Source: an uncultured Christensenella sp.
GTDB taxonomy: Bacteria; Bacillota; Clostridia; Christensenellales; Borkfalkiaceae
Direction of reading: 5' to 3'
Assembly: GCA_910585785.1 (NCBI GenBank)
Contig: CAJUEV010000004.1
Location: 23,808 to 87,807 of the forward strand
DNA: 64,000 nucleotides
Shown here: in pieces, positions 1 to 7,609 of the stretch
Position numbering within the stretch: the stretch's first letter is position 1
How the letters are laid out: each line of letters opens with the position of its first letter
Position numbers and translations under genes: made by a program
Notes under the pieces: generated by a model
The model's input: only the letters and a program-made list of their open reading frames with translations
Told to the model about the DNA's origin: nothing
Databases searched by the model: none

Positions 1-5
1 AAGCG

Positions 6-425
6 ATGAACGAGTTTATTACTTCCCTTTACGACAGAGGGCTTGTTTCGGATGAAAGCGTAACCGAATATATTGAAAAGACTGTTGCCGACGGTAAATT
101 GCTGAAAGAATTGCTATCGGTATGCGGGCTGACGAGAAAAATTATCGCTTGGGATAAAAATTGTCTTGAAAATTGGCGAAACTGGAATTTTTCGGACGAA
201 ATGTTGTTTGAAGCGGCAAAACTTGCGTGCGGAAAAGCAAACCCTATGGCTTATATGAACGGCATACTCTCCTCCTGGAAAAAAGACGGAATTTTCGAGG
301 CGGAAAAAATTCCCCGTACAAGCACAGGCAAGGCAAGCGGCAATATTTCCGGCAACAAAAAGCGCGGACTTATCGAGCAATGGAAATCCACCCTTGAAGC
401 GATGGACGAAAACGGAGATAACTGA
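6..425 (+). CDS. DnaD-domain-like protein, probably 5'-truncated by the window edge
   Basis: The last third carries a YMNGILSSW-type segment (residues about 82-90) typical of the DnaD/DnaB_2 C-terminal domain of Gram-positive primosome proteins, which act in helicase loading at origins and restart sites. The frame stays open to the window edge (GCG precedes the ATG), so the true start may lie outside. The C-terminal tail is Lys/Gly/Ser-rich and probably flexible. The stop overlaps the next start by one base, so the two genes are translationally coupled. The partner is a phage-type helicase loader, which supports a replication role. The DnaD assignment rests on this motif and the context only. 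Confidence 0.6.
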   Translation: MNEFITSLYDRGLVSDESVTEYIEKTVADGKLLKELLSVCGLTRKIIAWDKNCLENWRNWNFSDEMLFEAAKLACGKANPMAYMNGILSSWKKDGIFEAEKIPRTSTGKASGNISGNKKRGLIEQWKSTLEAMDENGDN

Positions 426-1018
426 TGGCTAAATTAACGAAAAAGGATATTTTCAGATATATTCTTAAAATACAATTGAATTTTGAAAACGCTTACAGAT
501 TTGATACGGACGAGGAACGGCTTTTACTAATAGAGAGCTGGATGGACGTTTTCGGCGGATACCCCAAGGAAGTTTGCGACGCAGCCGTAAACAACGCGCT
601 TTCGCACGCTAAATTTGCGCCGCGTATGGGCGACATTACGGAAGAAATTCAAATAATTCTTAACGGAAACAAAAAGACGGACGCGGAACTTTGGGCGGAA
701 ATTACAGACTTGAAGTACGAAATTTACGATAAATCCAGATATTTGAAATATCCGCAGCATTTTGACAGATATTACGGCGAATTGAATCGCATTTACGACA
801 GTTTAGACGACGAACTGAAACTTTATTTTGTAAATTTGCAATCCGTTATAGATTTTTCCGAACTGACTAAGGAAGAAATGTCTTACGAAAAAAACCGCTT
901 CTTTAAAAATATGCCCCTGCTGCGCAAACACAGCGCGGAAAAAATAAAGTCTGAACAGTTTTGCCAACTTTTAGAACAGCAGAAACTTAAATTGAAAAAT
1001 AACAACGACGACAATTGA
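425..1018 (+). CDS. Replicative helicase loader/inhibitor-like protein (G39P family type)
   Basis: The N-terminal 80 residues (an FRYILKIQ helix, then W39 and the YPKEV and FAPRMGDI segments) follow the pattern of the 'loader and inhibitor of phage G40P' family. In phage SPP1 the G39P protein of that family binds the replicative helicase and delivers it to the origin. Residues 80-197 are charged helical sequence ending in a Lys/Asn/Asp-rich tail. At 197 aa it is longer than phage G39P. It follows a DnaD-like gene with a one-base overlap. It could be the host's own helicase loader or a domesticated phage gene; no other phage genes are visible. The family call is by pattern recognition only. 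Confidence 0.6.
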   Translation: MAKLTKKDIFRYILKIQLNFENAYRFDTDEERLLLIESWMDVFGGYPKEVCDAAVNNALSHAKFAPRMGDITEEIQIILNGNKKTDAELWAEITDLKYEIYDKSRYLKYPQHFDRYYGELNRIYDSLDDELKLYFVNLQSVIDFSELTKEEMSYEKNRFFKNMPLLRKHSAEKIKSEQFCQLLEQQKLKLKNNNDDN

Positions 1019-1048
1019 CAAATTTTGCCTTAACACTTACGTTAATCC

Positions 1049-1076
1049 CCTTAGCTAAGGCGGTTTTGACTTTTAA
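1049..1076 (+). terminator. Possible terminator of the helicase-loader operon
   Basis: The 12-nt palindrome CCTTAGCTAAGG (1049-1060) sits inside a wider GCCTTA/TAAGGC pair starting near 1027 and is followed by TTTTGACTTTT. The hairpin is weak, so this is tentative. Confidence 0.35.
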
Positions 1077-1109
1077 TATTAAAAATTATAAAATCCCTTG
1101 TTAAAAACG

Positions 1110-1140
1110 CTTGAAATTTATAACTTTTTATTATAGAATT
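1110..1140 (+). promoter_or_regulatory. Promoter of tRNA-Ser
   Basis: TTGAAA begins at 1110 and TAGAAT lies about 17 nt downstream, ending roughly ten bases before the tRNA. Coordinates of the -10 are approximate to one base. Confidence 0.55.
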
Positions 1141-1150
1141 ATCAAGCGAT

Positions 1151-1238
1151 GCAAAGATGGCGGAGTGGTCGAACGCGCACGACTCGAAATCGTGTTACGG
1201 GCAACCGTACGGGGGTTCGAATCCCTCTCTTTGCGCCA
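1151..1238 (+). tRNA. tRNA-Ser(CGA)
   Basis: The 7-bp acceptor GCAAAGA pairs with TCTTTGC and a CCA is encoded at 1236-1238. The anticodon stem is CACGA/TCGTG with loop CTCGAAA, giving anticodon CGA for UCG codons. A long variable arm (ACGGG...CCGT region) is diagnostic of a class II tRNA such as Ser. The T-loop TTCGAAT is canonical. Confidence 0.95.
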
Positions 1239-1242
1239 TTCG

Positions 1243-1273
1243 GACGGATAAACACTCCTATCCGTCTTTTTTT
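1243..1273 (+). terminator. Terminator of tRNA-Ser
   Basis: Stem GACGGATA (1243-1250) pairs with TATCCGTC (1259-1266), followed by seven T. Confidence 0.85.
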
Positions 1274-1302
1274 ATACAAAAAAATAATAAAAATTTTTAA
1301 TC

Positions 1303-1387
1303 TTGACAAAGCCGAAATTATGTGATAACTTGTATGCGTGGTTTCCACATAACGATTAAAGTTTTTAACAACCCCGCGGGGTTGTTT
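1303..1387 (+). promoter_or_regulatory. Promoter and leader palindrome of the zinc-ribbon membrane protein gene
   Basis: TTGACA (1303-1308) with a moderate -10 around 1325-1331 precedes the 1440 gene. The leader contains a perfect 20-nt palindrome centred near 1377 (an AACAACCCC arm and its complement) followed by TTTTG. This would act as an early terminator or as mRNA structure. The region 1019-1439 otherwise holds only the tRNA. Confidence 0.4.
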
Positions 1388-1439
1388 TGTCGTAACACGA
1401 CAAAAACCGACTTCGTTAAAAAAATTTTAGAGAGGCAGT

Positions 1440-2390
1440 ATGAACAAGATTTTTAACGAATTTTTAAAGACGAATTCGCTAAACTATGACCCCAAAAAAG
1501 GTTTTTACGGCAAACTGAACGGTTTTCAAATCAGCGGTAATATGGACGCGTTTACCGGCTCTAACGTAACCGTAAACATTCACCTTACCGAGGAAGCGGC
1601 GGAAAAAGTATCGCAGTGGATTGAAAGCAACAAAAAGAAATACGGCATATTAAATCCCGCTTACTCCACCAATTCGGTATTTTGTATGATAAACCCTCCC
1701 TTAGGACTTGTCAAAAAATACATAGCGTTTTTGCAGGATATAACCGCTTTTCTTGCAGAAGTTGCAACGCCCGACTGCTGCCCCTTCTGCGGCGAAACGC
1801 TTGAAGGCAGCGAAGACGTAAGGCTTGTAGGTACGTACGGCAGAGTATTCCACGCCCACGAGCACTGCTTTGACGAATACGCCGAACAGCTTTCACAAAA
1901 CGAAACGGCAATGGCAAGCGCCCCCAACAACACTTTACGCGGAGTTTTGGGCGCGGTTGTAGGCGCTTTGGCAGGCGCGGTTTTATGGGTGCTCCTCTAC
2001 TTTATAGGATATATTGCCGTTGTAGCTGCGGCGCTTGCATCTATGGGCGCGGCGTTTATGTGGGGAAAATTCGGCGGCAAAAACAATAAAACCAAAATTG
2101 CGGTTGTTTGGGTTGTAACCATTTTGATGATTTTGCTGGCGATGCTGGTGGCTTATTGCATTGACGTGCAAATAGTTATAAACGAAATTATTGCCGGCGG
2201 CGACGAGGCGGTTACAAACAACGCCTTTGAAGGTTTTTTAATACTTTTGCGAGGCAATCCCGAATTCCGTACGGAAGTTATAATCGATACGTTAGTTTCG
2301 CTTGTATTTATTGTAGTTGCAAACGTATTTACCACGATTAACGTGCTTAAAACCCAAAAACTTGAAAGCAGCACTTTGGTAAAATATTAA
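1440..2390 (+). CDS. Zinc-ribbon and multi-helix membrane protein, unknown function
   Basis: A 316-aa protein with a cytoplasmic N-terminal part. It has a CxxC motif (CCPFCGE, about residues 113-119) and a later His/Cys pair (HAHEHC) that could complete a zinc site. Four hydrophobic segments follow (about 168-190, 192-206, 218-240 and 280-300). AGAGAGGC gives a Shine-Dalgarno about 7 nt before ATG. It is monocistronic, with its own upstream promoter candidate and a strong terminator directly after. I do not recognise the family. The arrangement (soluble sensor-like N-terminus, zinc motif, then membrane domain) is what can be seen; no function is proposed. Confidence 0.85.
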   Translation: MNKIFNEFLKTNSLNYDPKKGFYGKLNGFQISGNMDAFTGSNVTVNIHLTEEAAEKVSQWIESNKKKYGILNPAYSTNSVFCMINPPLGLVKKYIAFLQDITAFLAEVATPDCCPFCGETLEGSEDVRLVGTYGRVFHAHEHCFDEYAEQLSQNETAMASAPNNTLRGVLGAVVGALAGAVLWVLLYFIGYIAVVAAALASMGAAFMWGKFGGKNNKTKIAVVWVVTILMILLAMLVAYCIDVQIVINEIIAGGDEAVTNNAFEGFLILLRGNPEFRTEVIIDTLVSLVFIVVANVFTTINVLKTQKLESSTLVKY

Positions 2391-2402
2391 AGACGGTTTA
2401 AA

Positions 2403-2434
2403 GCCGTCCGTTTAAAAGCGGACGGCTTTTTATT
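2403..2434 (+). terminator. Intrinsic terminator
   Basis: GCCGTCCG (2403-2410) pairs with CGGACGGC (2419-2426), followed by TTTTTATTTATTT. Confidence 0.9.
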
Positions 2435-2455
2435 TATTTAAACCTTTTTTAAAAC

Positions 2456-2484
2456 TTGACTTTGCTCTTCAAAAAAAATATAAT
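2456..2484 (+). promoter_or_regulatory. Promoter of ilvA-ridA
   Basis: TTGACT (2456-2461), a 17-nt spacer and TATAAT (2479-2484): near-consensus. No T-box or other leader fits between it and the start codon at 2525. Confidence 0.85.
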
Positions 2485-2524
2485 TTTTTGCGTGACAATT
2501 CTTCAAAAGCGAGGGTTGAATTCA

Positions 2525-3727
2525 ATGCTTACCATCGAAAAAGTTTACGACGCGCAAAAAGCGCTTAAAGGCATTACGCGCGTAACCGACGTAATATATT
2601 CCCCCTCCCTTTCAAAGTCCTGCGGCTGCGAACTTTATTTAAAAAGTGAAAACCTGCAACTTACCGGTTCTTTTAAAATAAGGGGCGCGTATTACAAAAT
2701 ATCGCGACTTTCAGAAAGCGAAAAGTCCGTCGGCGTTATTGCTTGTTCTGCGGGAAACCACGCGCAAGGCGTTGCGCTGGCTTCAAAAAAATTCGGCTTA
2801 AAAGCGAAGATATGTATGCCCAAAAGCGCGCCCATTTCCAAAATCGAGGCAACCAAAAGTTACGGCGCGGAAGTTATACTTGTGGACGGTGTTTACGACG
2901 ACGCTCACGACGAGGCGGAAAGACTGAAAACAAAGCACGGGTATACTTTCATTCACCCGTTCGACGACGAAGACGTCATTGCGGGCCAAGGCACAGTCGG
3001 ACTTGAAATATTTGACCAATTGGAAAAAGTCGACGCGGTTGTTATACCTATCGGAGGCGGCGGGCTTGCTTCCGGCGCGGCATTCGCCTTAAAAACGCTT
3101 AAACCTGAAATAAAAATTTACGGCGTTCAGTCGGAAGGCGCGCCCAGTATGGCAAACTCGGTACGCGACCGGCATATAGAAATTTTGGGGTCTGTTTCCA
3201 CCGTTGCCGACGGAATTGCTGTTAAGGAGCCCGGCTCGCTTACATTTGAACTTTGTTCTTCATACATAGACGAAATTGTCACCGTTACCGACGAGCAGGT
3301 TTCCGCTGCGATTCTTGCGCTTATTGAAAAGCAAAAAATGATTGCGGAAGGCGCGGGTGCCGTTTCGCTTGCGGCGGTAATGTTTGGTAAAATTCCCGAT
3401 ATCGCAGGCAAAAACGTATGCTGCGTTATCTCGGGCGGAAATATTGACGTAAACATTCTTTCGCGCATAATAAACCGCGGACTGCTTATTTCCGGCAGGC
3501 GCTGCACCATAACTATGGAGTTGCAGGATAGACCTGGTCAACTTGTGGAGGTTTTGGCGGCAGTTGCCGAGTGCGGCGGAAACATAACCGAAGTTTTACA
3601 CGAACGCTTGCACCATAAAGCGGACATAAACGGATGTCATTTGCGTATTCAGTTAGAAACAAGAAATTTTGAACACATAAAACAAATTAAAGCCGCGCTA
3701 AAAAAACGCGGGTTCAGATTAATTTAA
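2525..3727 (+). CDS. ilvA: Threonine ammonia-lyase (threonine dehydratase) with C-terminal ACT domain
   Basis: PLP enzyme that deaminates threonine to 2-oxobutanoate, the entry step to isoleucine. Visible features are GSFKIRGA with the PLP lysine at K51, the glycine-rich phosphate loop PIGGGGL, SGGNIDV, and one ACT domain (about residues 325-400), the arrangement of the clostridial/TdcB-like 400-aa form rather than the 514-aa E. coli IlvA. The frame opens earlier at a TTG (2456), but that codon is inside the -35 element. ATG 2525, with GAGGG nine bases upstream, is the start. ridA follows 12 bases later. The ACT domain implies amino-acid control; whether the role is biosynthetic or catabolic cannot be settled here. 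Confidence 0.95.
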   Translation: MLTIEKVYDAQKALKGITRVTDVIYSPSLSKSCGCELYLKSENLQLTGSFKIRGAYYKISRLSESEKSVGVIACSAGNHAQGVALASKKFGLKAKICMPKSAPISKIEATKSYGAEVILVDGVYDDAHDEAERLKTKHGYTFIHPFDDEDVIAGQGTVGLEIFDQLEKVDAVVIPIGGGGLASGAAFALKTLKPEIKIYGVQSEGAPSMANSVRDRHIEILGSVSTVADGIAVKEPGSLTFELCSSYIDEIVTVTDEQVSAAILALIEKQKMIAEGAGAVSLAAVMFGKIPDIAGKNVCCVISGGNIDVNILSRIINRGLLISGRRCTITMELQDRPGQLVEVLAAVAECGGNITEVLHERLHHKADINGCHLRIQLETRNFEHIKQIKAALKKRGFRLI

Positions 3728-3739
3728 CGGAGAAAATAA

Positions 3740-4114
3740 ATGAAAACAGTAAGCACAAGCAACGCTCCCGCCGCTATAGGTCCTTATTCACAGGCAAAAA
3801 TTACGGGAAATTACGTTTTTGCTTCGGGGCAAATTCCCGTAAACCCCGCCACTTCTCAAATTGAAGCGGACACCATCGAGGGACAGACTGAACAGGTTTG
3901 CAAAAACGTAGCCGCATTGTTGAAGGCGGCAGGCTCGTCAATAGACAATGTTGTAAAAACCACGTGTTTTTTATCGGATATTGCTAATTTTGCCGCTTTT
4001 AACGGAGTTTACGCAAAATATTTTACTTCCTGCCCCGCAAGAAGCTGCGTTGCGGTAAAGGATATTCCCAAAGGCGCTTTGGTAGAAATTGAAGTTATTG
4101 CCGAATTGAATTGA
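3740..4114 (+). CDS. ridA: RidA, 2-iminobutanoate/2-iminopropanoate deaminase
   Basis: A 124-aa YjgF/YER057c/UK114 protein with GPYSQA near the N-terminus and the catalytic arginine at R101 in CPARSCVAV. RidA hydrolyses the reactive enamine/imine released by PLP dehydratases such as IlvA, which protects other PLP enzymes. It lies 12 nt behind ilvA in the same transcript, so the pairing is functionally direct. Start ATG has AACGGAGAAAATAA ahead. Length and motifs are fully typical. Confidence 0.95.
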   Translation: MKTVSTSNAPAAIGPYSQAKITGNYVFASGQIPVNPATSQIEADTIEGQTEQVCKNVAALLKAAGSSIDNVVKTTCFLSDIANFAAFNGVYAKYFTSCPARSCVAVKDIPKGALVEIEVIAELN

Positions 4115-4172
4115 CTTATATTAGGCATTTCTTATATAATAATTAAAACTTTATAGGAGAACTTTACTGAAA

Positions 4173-5045
4173 ATGAAAACAGCCATTATCACAGACAGTA
4201 ACAGCGGAATTACTCAGGACGAGGCGAAAAAACTTGGCATAAGCGTTGTCCCGATGCCCGTACTAATCGACGAGGAATTGTATTTTGAAGACCTTACCTT
4301 GTCGCAGGAACAATTTTACGAAAAGCTTAAAGGCGACGCAAACGTTTCCACCTCTCAACCCAATCCTATCGACGTTGGCGAAATATGGGCGGAAGCGTTG
4401 AAAACAAACGACGCCGTAATTTATATACCTATGTCAAGCGGACTTTCCGAAACCTGCCATACCCTTTCGCACTACGCCAAAACGGAACAACAGTTTAACG
4501 GCAAAGTTTTTGTGGTTGACAACCAAAGAATTTCAATAACCCAAAGACAAAGCGTTGAAGACGCAATTAAACTTGCCGACGAGGGCAAGACCGCGCAAGA
4601 AATATACGACTATCTTATGAACACCAAAATGCAATCAAGCATTTACATTATGGTAGATACGCTTAAATACCTTAAAAAGGGCGGCAGGCTTACCCCCGCC
4701 GTTGCCGCAATAGGCACGTTGCTTAAAATTAAACCCGTTTTGCAAATTCAGGGTGAAAAACTTGACCAATTTGCAAAGGTAAGAAAACTTGCCGACGCTA
4801 AATCGACAATGATAAGCGCTATTAAAAAAGATTTGACCACACGTTTTAAGGACCTTACCGCAGCCGGTAAAATGACGCTTGCTATTGCGCACACCGAAAA
4901 CCTTGAAGAAGCGGAAAAATTTAAAGCGGAGATAATGGAAGAATTTCCCAATATCGAGTTTACTTACGTTAATCCTCTCTCCCTCAGCGTTTCCTGCCAT
5001 ATAGGACCCGGAGCGCTTGCGGTTGCTTGTGCAATAAAATATTAA
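4173..5045 (+). CDS. DegV family fatty-acid-binding protein (FakB-like)
   Basis: A 290-aa two-domain protein with the family hallmarks: N-terminal TDSNSGI, VSTSQPNP, SSGLSET and a C-terminal GPGAL. DegV/FakB proteins bind one fatty acid and present it to the FakA kinase for incorporation into phospholipid. No FakA is in the window and several DegV paralogues per genome are usual. AGGAGAA lies in front of the ATG. The gene is 58 nt after ridA and is followed by a terminator. The exact lipid specificity is unknown. Confidence 0.92.
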   Translation: MKTAIITDSNSGITQDEAKKLGISVVPMPVLIDEELYFEDLTLSQEQFYEKLKGDANVSTSQPNPIDVGEIWAEALKTNDAVIYIPMSSGLSETCHTLSHYAKTEQQFNGKVFVVDNQRISITQRQSVEDAIKLADEGKTAQEIYDYLMNTKMQSSIYIMVDTLKYLKKGGRLTPAVAAIGTLLKIKPVLQIQGEKLDQFAKVRKLADAKSTMISAIKKDLTTRFKDLTAAGKMTLAIAHTENLEEAEKFKAEIMEEFPNIEFTYVNPLSLSVSCHIGPGALAVACAIKY

Positions 5046-5060
5046 TCAAGTAAAAATTTT

Positions 5061-5100
5061 AAATTGCCCGTAGCAAGGATTGTCCGCGGGCAATTTTGTT
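5061..5100 (+). terminator. Terminator of degV-like gene
   Basis: AAATTGCCCG (5061-5070) pairs with CGGGCAATTT (5087-5096), then TTGTTTTATTT. Confidence 0.85.
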
Positions 5101-5162
5101 TTATTTCTTCAAAATGTTACCTTTATAGCTGTTTTTCATTTGCGCGCGATAAAAATTTTTAT

Positions 5163-5194
5163 AAAAAAACAAGGCGCAAAATAATACGCCTTGT
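5163..5194 (-). terminator. Terminator of the small RNA
   Basis: ACAAGGCG and CGCCTTGT (5169-5176/5187-5194) form an 8-bp stem. On the minus strand it is followed by TTTTTTT (5163-5169). Confidence 0.85.
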
Positions 5195-5340
5195 CGCACT
5201 TAAATATCTCTTATCGGTTACCACACCATTTAATTCTACAACCATTGCACAAGCAAAGTATTATGTAAAGAGATACACAATGCCGAAAAATTACCTTTGC
5301 AGGGCATAGAATACGAGTATATTTAAATGATGTGGTAAAC
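5163..5340 (-). ncRNA. Structured small RNA, candidate 6S RNA
   Basis: On the minus strand a complete transcription unit of about 175 nt lies in a gap without a convincing gene. A promoter (-35 TTGCAA 5366-5371, 17-nt spacer, -10 TATATT 5343-5348 preceded by TGA) gives a start near 5336-5340. The 5' end, GTTTACCACATCATTTAA, pairs with TTAAATGGTGTGGTAAC (complement of about 5217-5233) in a helix of about 17 bp with one bulge. Inside, GCAAAG pairs with CTTTGC. The RNA ends in a hairpin plus seven U. A single long rod closed by its two ends, about 180 nt long, with an internal loop, is how 6S RNA (RNA polymerase inhibitor) looks. The 6S identity is inference; the RNA unit is well supported. Confidence 0.55.
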
Positions 5341-5342
5341 AA

Positions 5343-5371
5343 AATATATCACTAAAATTCAAGTTTTGCAA
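5343..5371 (-). promoter_or_regulatory. Promoter of the small RNA
   Basis: Minus-strand TTGCAA (5371-5366), 17-nt spacer, TATATT (5348-5343) with an extended TGA just upstream. Confidence 0.7.
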
Positions 5372-5493
5372 GAAAATTTATTGCATTTTCAAATTTTTAC
5401 AAAAATTACCTTAATTATTGTAAATACGCGCAATTAAACGCTTTATCAAGCGGCGTTTTGATATTTTTTATAGCAATTGCAAAAAATATTGTT

Positions 5494-6339
5494 ATGGAAA
5501 ACGGTTCAACCGCCTATGAAACAGTAAAACAAACTGTAAAATATTATACCGACAAACGTTTTTCGACCATAGCGGGAACTCTTGTGTATTTTTTACTTAT
5601 GAGCATTACTCCCTTTATGCTCTGGCTTACTCTTGTGATTGGAAACATTGACGTAAGCAGGTTTTTAAACCACCGATTGCTTGAAGGCGCAAGTCCTATT
5701 TTGCGGTATTTAAAAAATTCGGCGGAAAGCGCAGCCGACGGTGCAGGCGTTTCAGGCACGGGCGGAATAAGCATAATTTTTTTGGCGACTTCGCTGTATT
5801 CTTCAACAAACTTTTTTTATCACCTGCGCAGAAGCGGTGAAATAATTTACGAAGCGAGCGACACGAAAAGCGGGTTGAGATTACGACTAATGTCCGTAGG
5901 GCTTATTTGCGCGGCGATAATTTCAATCGCGCTGGTTGCGGCAGTTTCGGTAATAGGCACCGCCTTCACCGAAAAATTTTTGCCCGTATGGCTTTCAAAC
6001 AGTATATCGCTGATTTTTATTACGGCGCTTATGTTCGGAACGGCGGTTATATTAAACATTTTCGCTTGCCCGCAAAAACTTAAACTTGCTAACGCGGCAG
6101 TCGGCAGTCTGCTTACCACCGCGTTATGGCTTATAATAGGCGCGGGCTTCGGAGTTTATTTGAAATTTGCGTCGCCGGAAAAACTTTACGGAAAAATAGC
6201 CTCGTTAATAGTATTTTTGCTTTGGTGCTACGTTATGATGTGCTGTTTTGTGGTGGGAATGATTAATAACGGAAAATTTGCAACCGCAAGAAATTACAAG
6301 AAGAATTTGCCGCTGTACACCGATGTTTTAAATGAATAA
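5494..6339 (+). CDS. YihY/BrkB (UPF0761) family inner-membrane protein
   Basis: A 281-aa integral membrane protein with the family layout: an N-terminal amphipathic part, then FSTIAGTLVYFLLMSITPF, a middle region with SLYSSTNFFYHLRRSGE, and four further hydrophobic segments ending in LLWCYVMMCCFVVGMIN. The family was once misassigned as RNase BN; no biochemical function is agreed. A TTG start at 5458 is possible in the same frame, but ATG 5494 matches the family N-terminus better. Neither has a clear Shine-Dalgarno. The gene is single, ending at a bidirectional terminator. Confidence 0.88.
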   Translation: MENGSTAYETVKQTVKYYTDKRFSTIAGTLVYFLLMSITPFMLWLTLVIGNIDVSRFLNHRLLEGASPILRYLKNSAESAADGAGVSGTGGISIIFLATSLYSSTNFFYHLRRSGEIIYEASDTKSGLRLRLMSVGLICAAIISIALVAAVSVIGTAFTEKFLPVWLSNSISLIFITALMFGTAVILNIFACPQKLKLANAAVGSLLTTALWLIIGAGFGVYLKFASPEKLYGKIASLIVFLLWCYVMMCCFVVGMINNGKFATARNYKKNLPLYTDVLNE

Positions 6340-6374
6340 AGAGCAATCCGGTTGGGTTGCTCTTTAAAATTTTT
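6338..6374. terminator. Terminator between convergent genes
   Basis: AAAGAGCAA (6338-6346) pairs with TTGCTCTTT (6357-6365), followed by AAAATTTTT. A-rich and T-rich flanks allow use from both sides. Confidence 0.8.
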
Positions 6375-6399
6375 GCGTAATACGGTTATTTAAAAAAAA

Positions 6400-6762
6400 T
6401 TAATCGCTATCGCAGCCGCAGCGATGGGAGCGACTTTGGCAGTCGAACCAGTCGTTTCTGCCGCAGCAGCCCATATTCAAACCGTACTGCCTTGCATAAT
6501 ACGCGTCAAAGCAACCGCAATTGTTGCTATTTGTAAAGGCAGTGCTTTGACAGCCGCAACCGCAACTATTTCTGCGACAGTTGCAGCAATTGCAGCCTAT
6601 GTTATTGCCGAAGAGCAAATTGCGCAAAAAGCCGCACATATTGCACTGATTGTAACGGTGGCAGCAATTGCATCTGTTGCATCCGCAACGCATATCCGCA
6701 TTTCTTGAATTTCCGCAGCCGCAATCGTGGCAGCCGCAACCGCAAGATGAATTATAACACAT
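6400..6762 (-). CDS. Very cysteine-rich small protein, unknown function
   Basis: A 120-aa protein with 27 cysteines by my count (about 22%), mostly as CGC, CGCGC, CNCC and CNC clusters separated by Asn/Arg/Ser/Gly, plus a less cysteine-rich centre (GFLRNLLFGNN) and an aromatic patch (DAYYARQYG). AAAGGAAAG lies about 8 nt before the ATG. There is no signal peptide, which argues for a cytosolic or spore-coat-like protein; metal (zinc/copper) storage or a disulfide cross-linked coat are the two readings. It lies downstream of reverse rubrerythrin on the same strand, but the strong hairpin at 6870-6895 separates them. The open reading is clearly coding; the role is unknown. Confidence 0.75.
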   Translation of the reverse strand: MCYNSSCGCGCHDCGCGNSRNADMRCGCNRCNCCHRYNQCNMCGFLRNLLFGNNIGCNCCNCRRNSCGCGCQSTAFTNSNNCGCFDAYYARQYGLNMGCCGRNDWFDCQSRSHRCGCDSD

Positions 6763-6867
6763 TTGTAAATCTTTCCTTTATCCGAATAAGTTTAATGCGC
6801 AAGGGTTTTCCCCCTTGCCCATATTTTATAATATGCGGTATAAAGAATAAGAGTTAAAAGCGCAAAA

Positions 6868-6903
6868 TAAAAACGGCGGAAAAATTTCCGCCGTTTTATT
6901 TTA
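6868..6903 (-). terminator. Terminator of reverse rubrerythrin gene
   Basis: A long AT-flanked stem AAAACGGCGGAAA/TTTCCGCCGTTTT (6870-6895) with T-rich sequence on both strands. Confidence 0.85.
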
Positions 6904-6909
6904 ATTTAA

Positions 6910-7437
6910 TTATTTGCCGAAATATCTTTTAAGAAGACCCGCAAAACCCGCGCCGTGTCTTGCTTCGTCTTTTGCCATTTCGTGAACGGTGTCGTGAATG
7001 GCGTCAAGTCCAAGCTGCTTTGCGCGTTTTGCAATTTTAAATTTGCCGTCGCAAGCGCCTGCTTCCGCCGCCGCACGAAGTTCAAGATTTTTCTTAGTAG
7101 AAGGCGTTACAACTTCGCCAAGCAATTCCGCAAATTTTGCCGCGTGTTCAGCCTCTTCCAAAGCATAACGCTTGAAAGCCTCCGCTATCTCGGGATATCC
7201 TTCTCTGTCGGCAACTCTTGACATTGCAAGGTACATTCCCACTTCGGTGCACTCACCGGAGAAATTGGCGCGAAGCCCTTCCATAATTTCTGCGTCTTCG
7301 CAAACGCCGTCGCCTACTATATGCTCGCAGACGAACTTAGCGTCCTCGGAAACGGGTTCAAACTTCTTGGCTTTGCAAACGGGGCAAACCTCTACGCCAT
7401 CTTCGACTATTTCGCCGCAAACTACACATTTTTTCAT
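6910..7437 (-). CDS. Reverse rubrerythrin (rubredoxin-like domain first)
   Basis: Peroxide/oxygen-detoxifying di-iron protein of anaerobes. The N-terminal rubredoxin-like knuckles C4-x2-C7 and C18-x2-C21 bind one iron. From about residue 40 a rubrerythrin four-helix bundle carries the di-iron ligands (E in ANFSGECTE, EEAEH, the GACDGK helix, and DEARH). The rubredoxin domain precedes the bundle, the 'reverse' order known from clostridial revRbr, which passes electrons from NADH:rubredoxin oxidoreductase to H2O2 or O2. At 175 aa it is typical. Good Shine-Dalgarno (GGAGTT) and its own promoter; single gene. Confidence 0.93.
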   Translation of the reverse strand: MKKCVVCGEIVEDGVEVCPVCKAKKFEPVSEDAKFVCEHIVGDGVCEDAEIMEGLRANFSGECTEVGMYLAMSRVADREGYPEIAEAFKRYALEEAEHAAKFAELLGEVVTPSTKKNLELRAAAEAGACDGKFKIAKRAKQLGLDAIHDTVHEMAKDEARHGAGFAGLLKRYFGK

Positions 7438-7482
7438 AAAATAAATTAACTCCTGAATTTTAGATTTTTTATCTGTACAAGC

Positions 7483-7511
7483 ATTCTATCACACATTTGC
7501 AGACAATTCAA
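7483..7511 (-). promoter_or_regulatory. Promoter of reverse rubrerythrin gene
   Basis: Minus-strand TTGAAT (7511-7506), 17-nt spacer, TAGAAT (7488-7483). A 12-nt palindrome CATAGTACTATG (7567-7578) lies further upstream and could be an operator, but no regulator can be named. Confidence 0.65.
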
Positions 7512-7609
7512 CACTTTCACAAAAATTTCAACTTCAATTTGGTTAAAATTTCCAATATATGTGTGACATAGTACTATGCTTTTACTTTATTTTGTGCAAT
7601 AAAGCCGAA

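Noticed and set aside
2456..2524. N-terminal extension of ilvA from a TTG codon
   Set aside because: The TTG is part of the -35 box and the -10 lies inside the extension; ATG 2525 has a proper Shine-Dalgarno.
5064..5309. 81-codon plus-strand frame in the degV-yihY gap
   Set aside because: No Shine-Dalgarno or protein-like composition; the region is better explained by the minus-strand RNA and its terminator.
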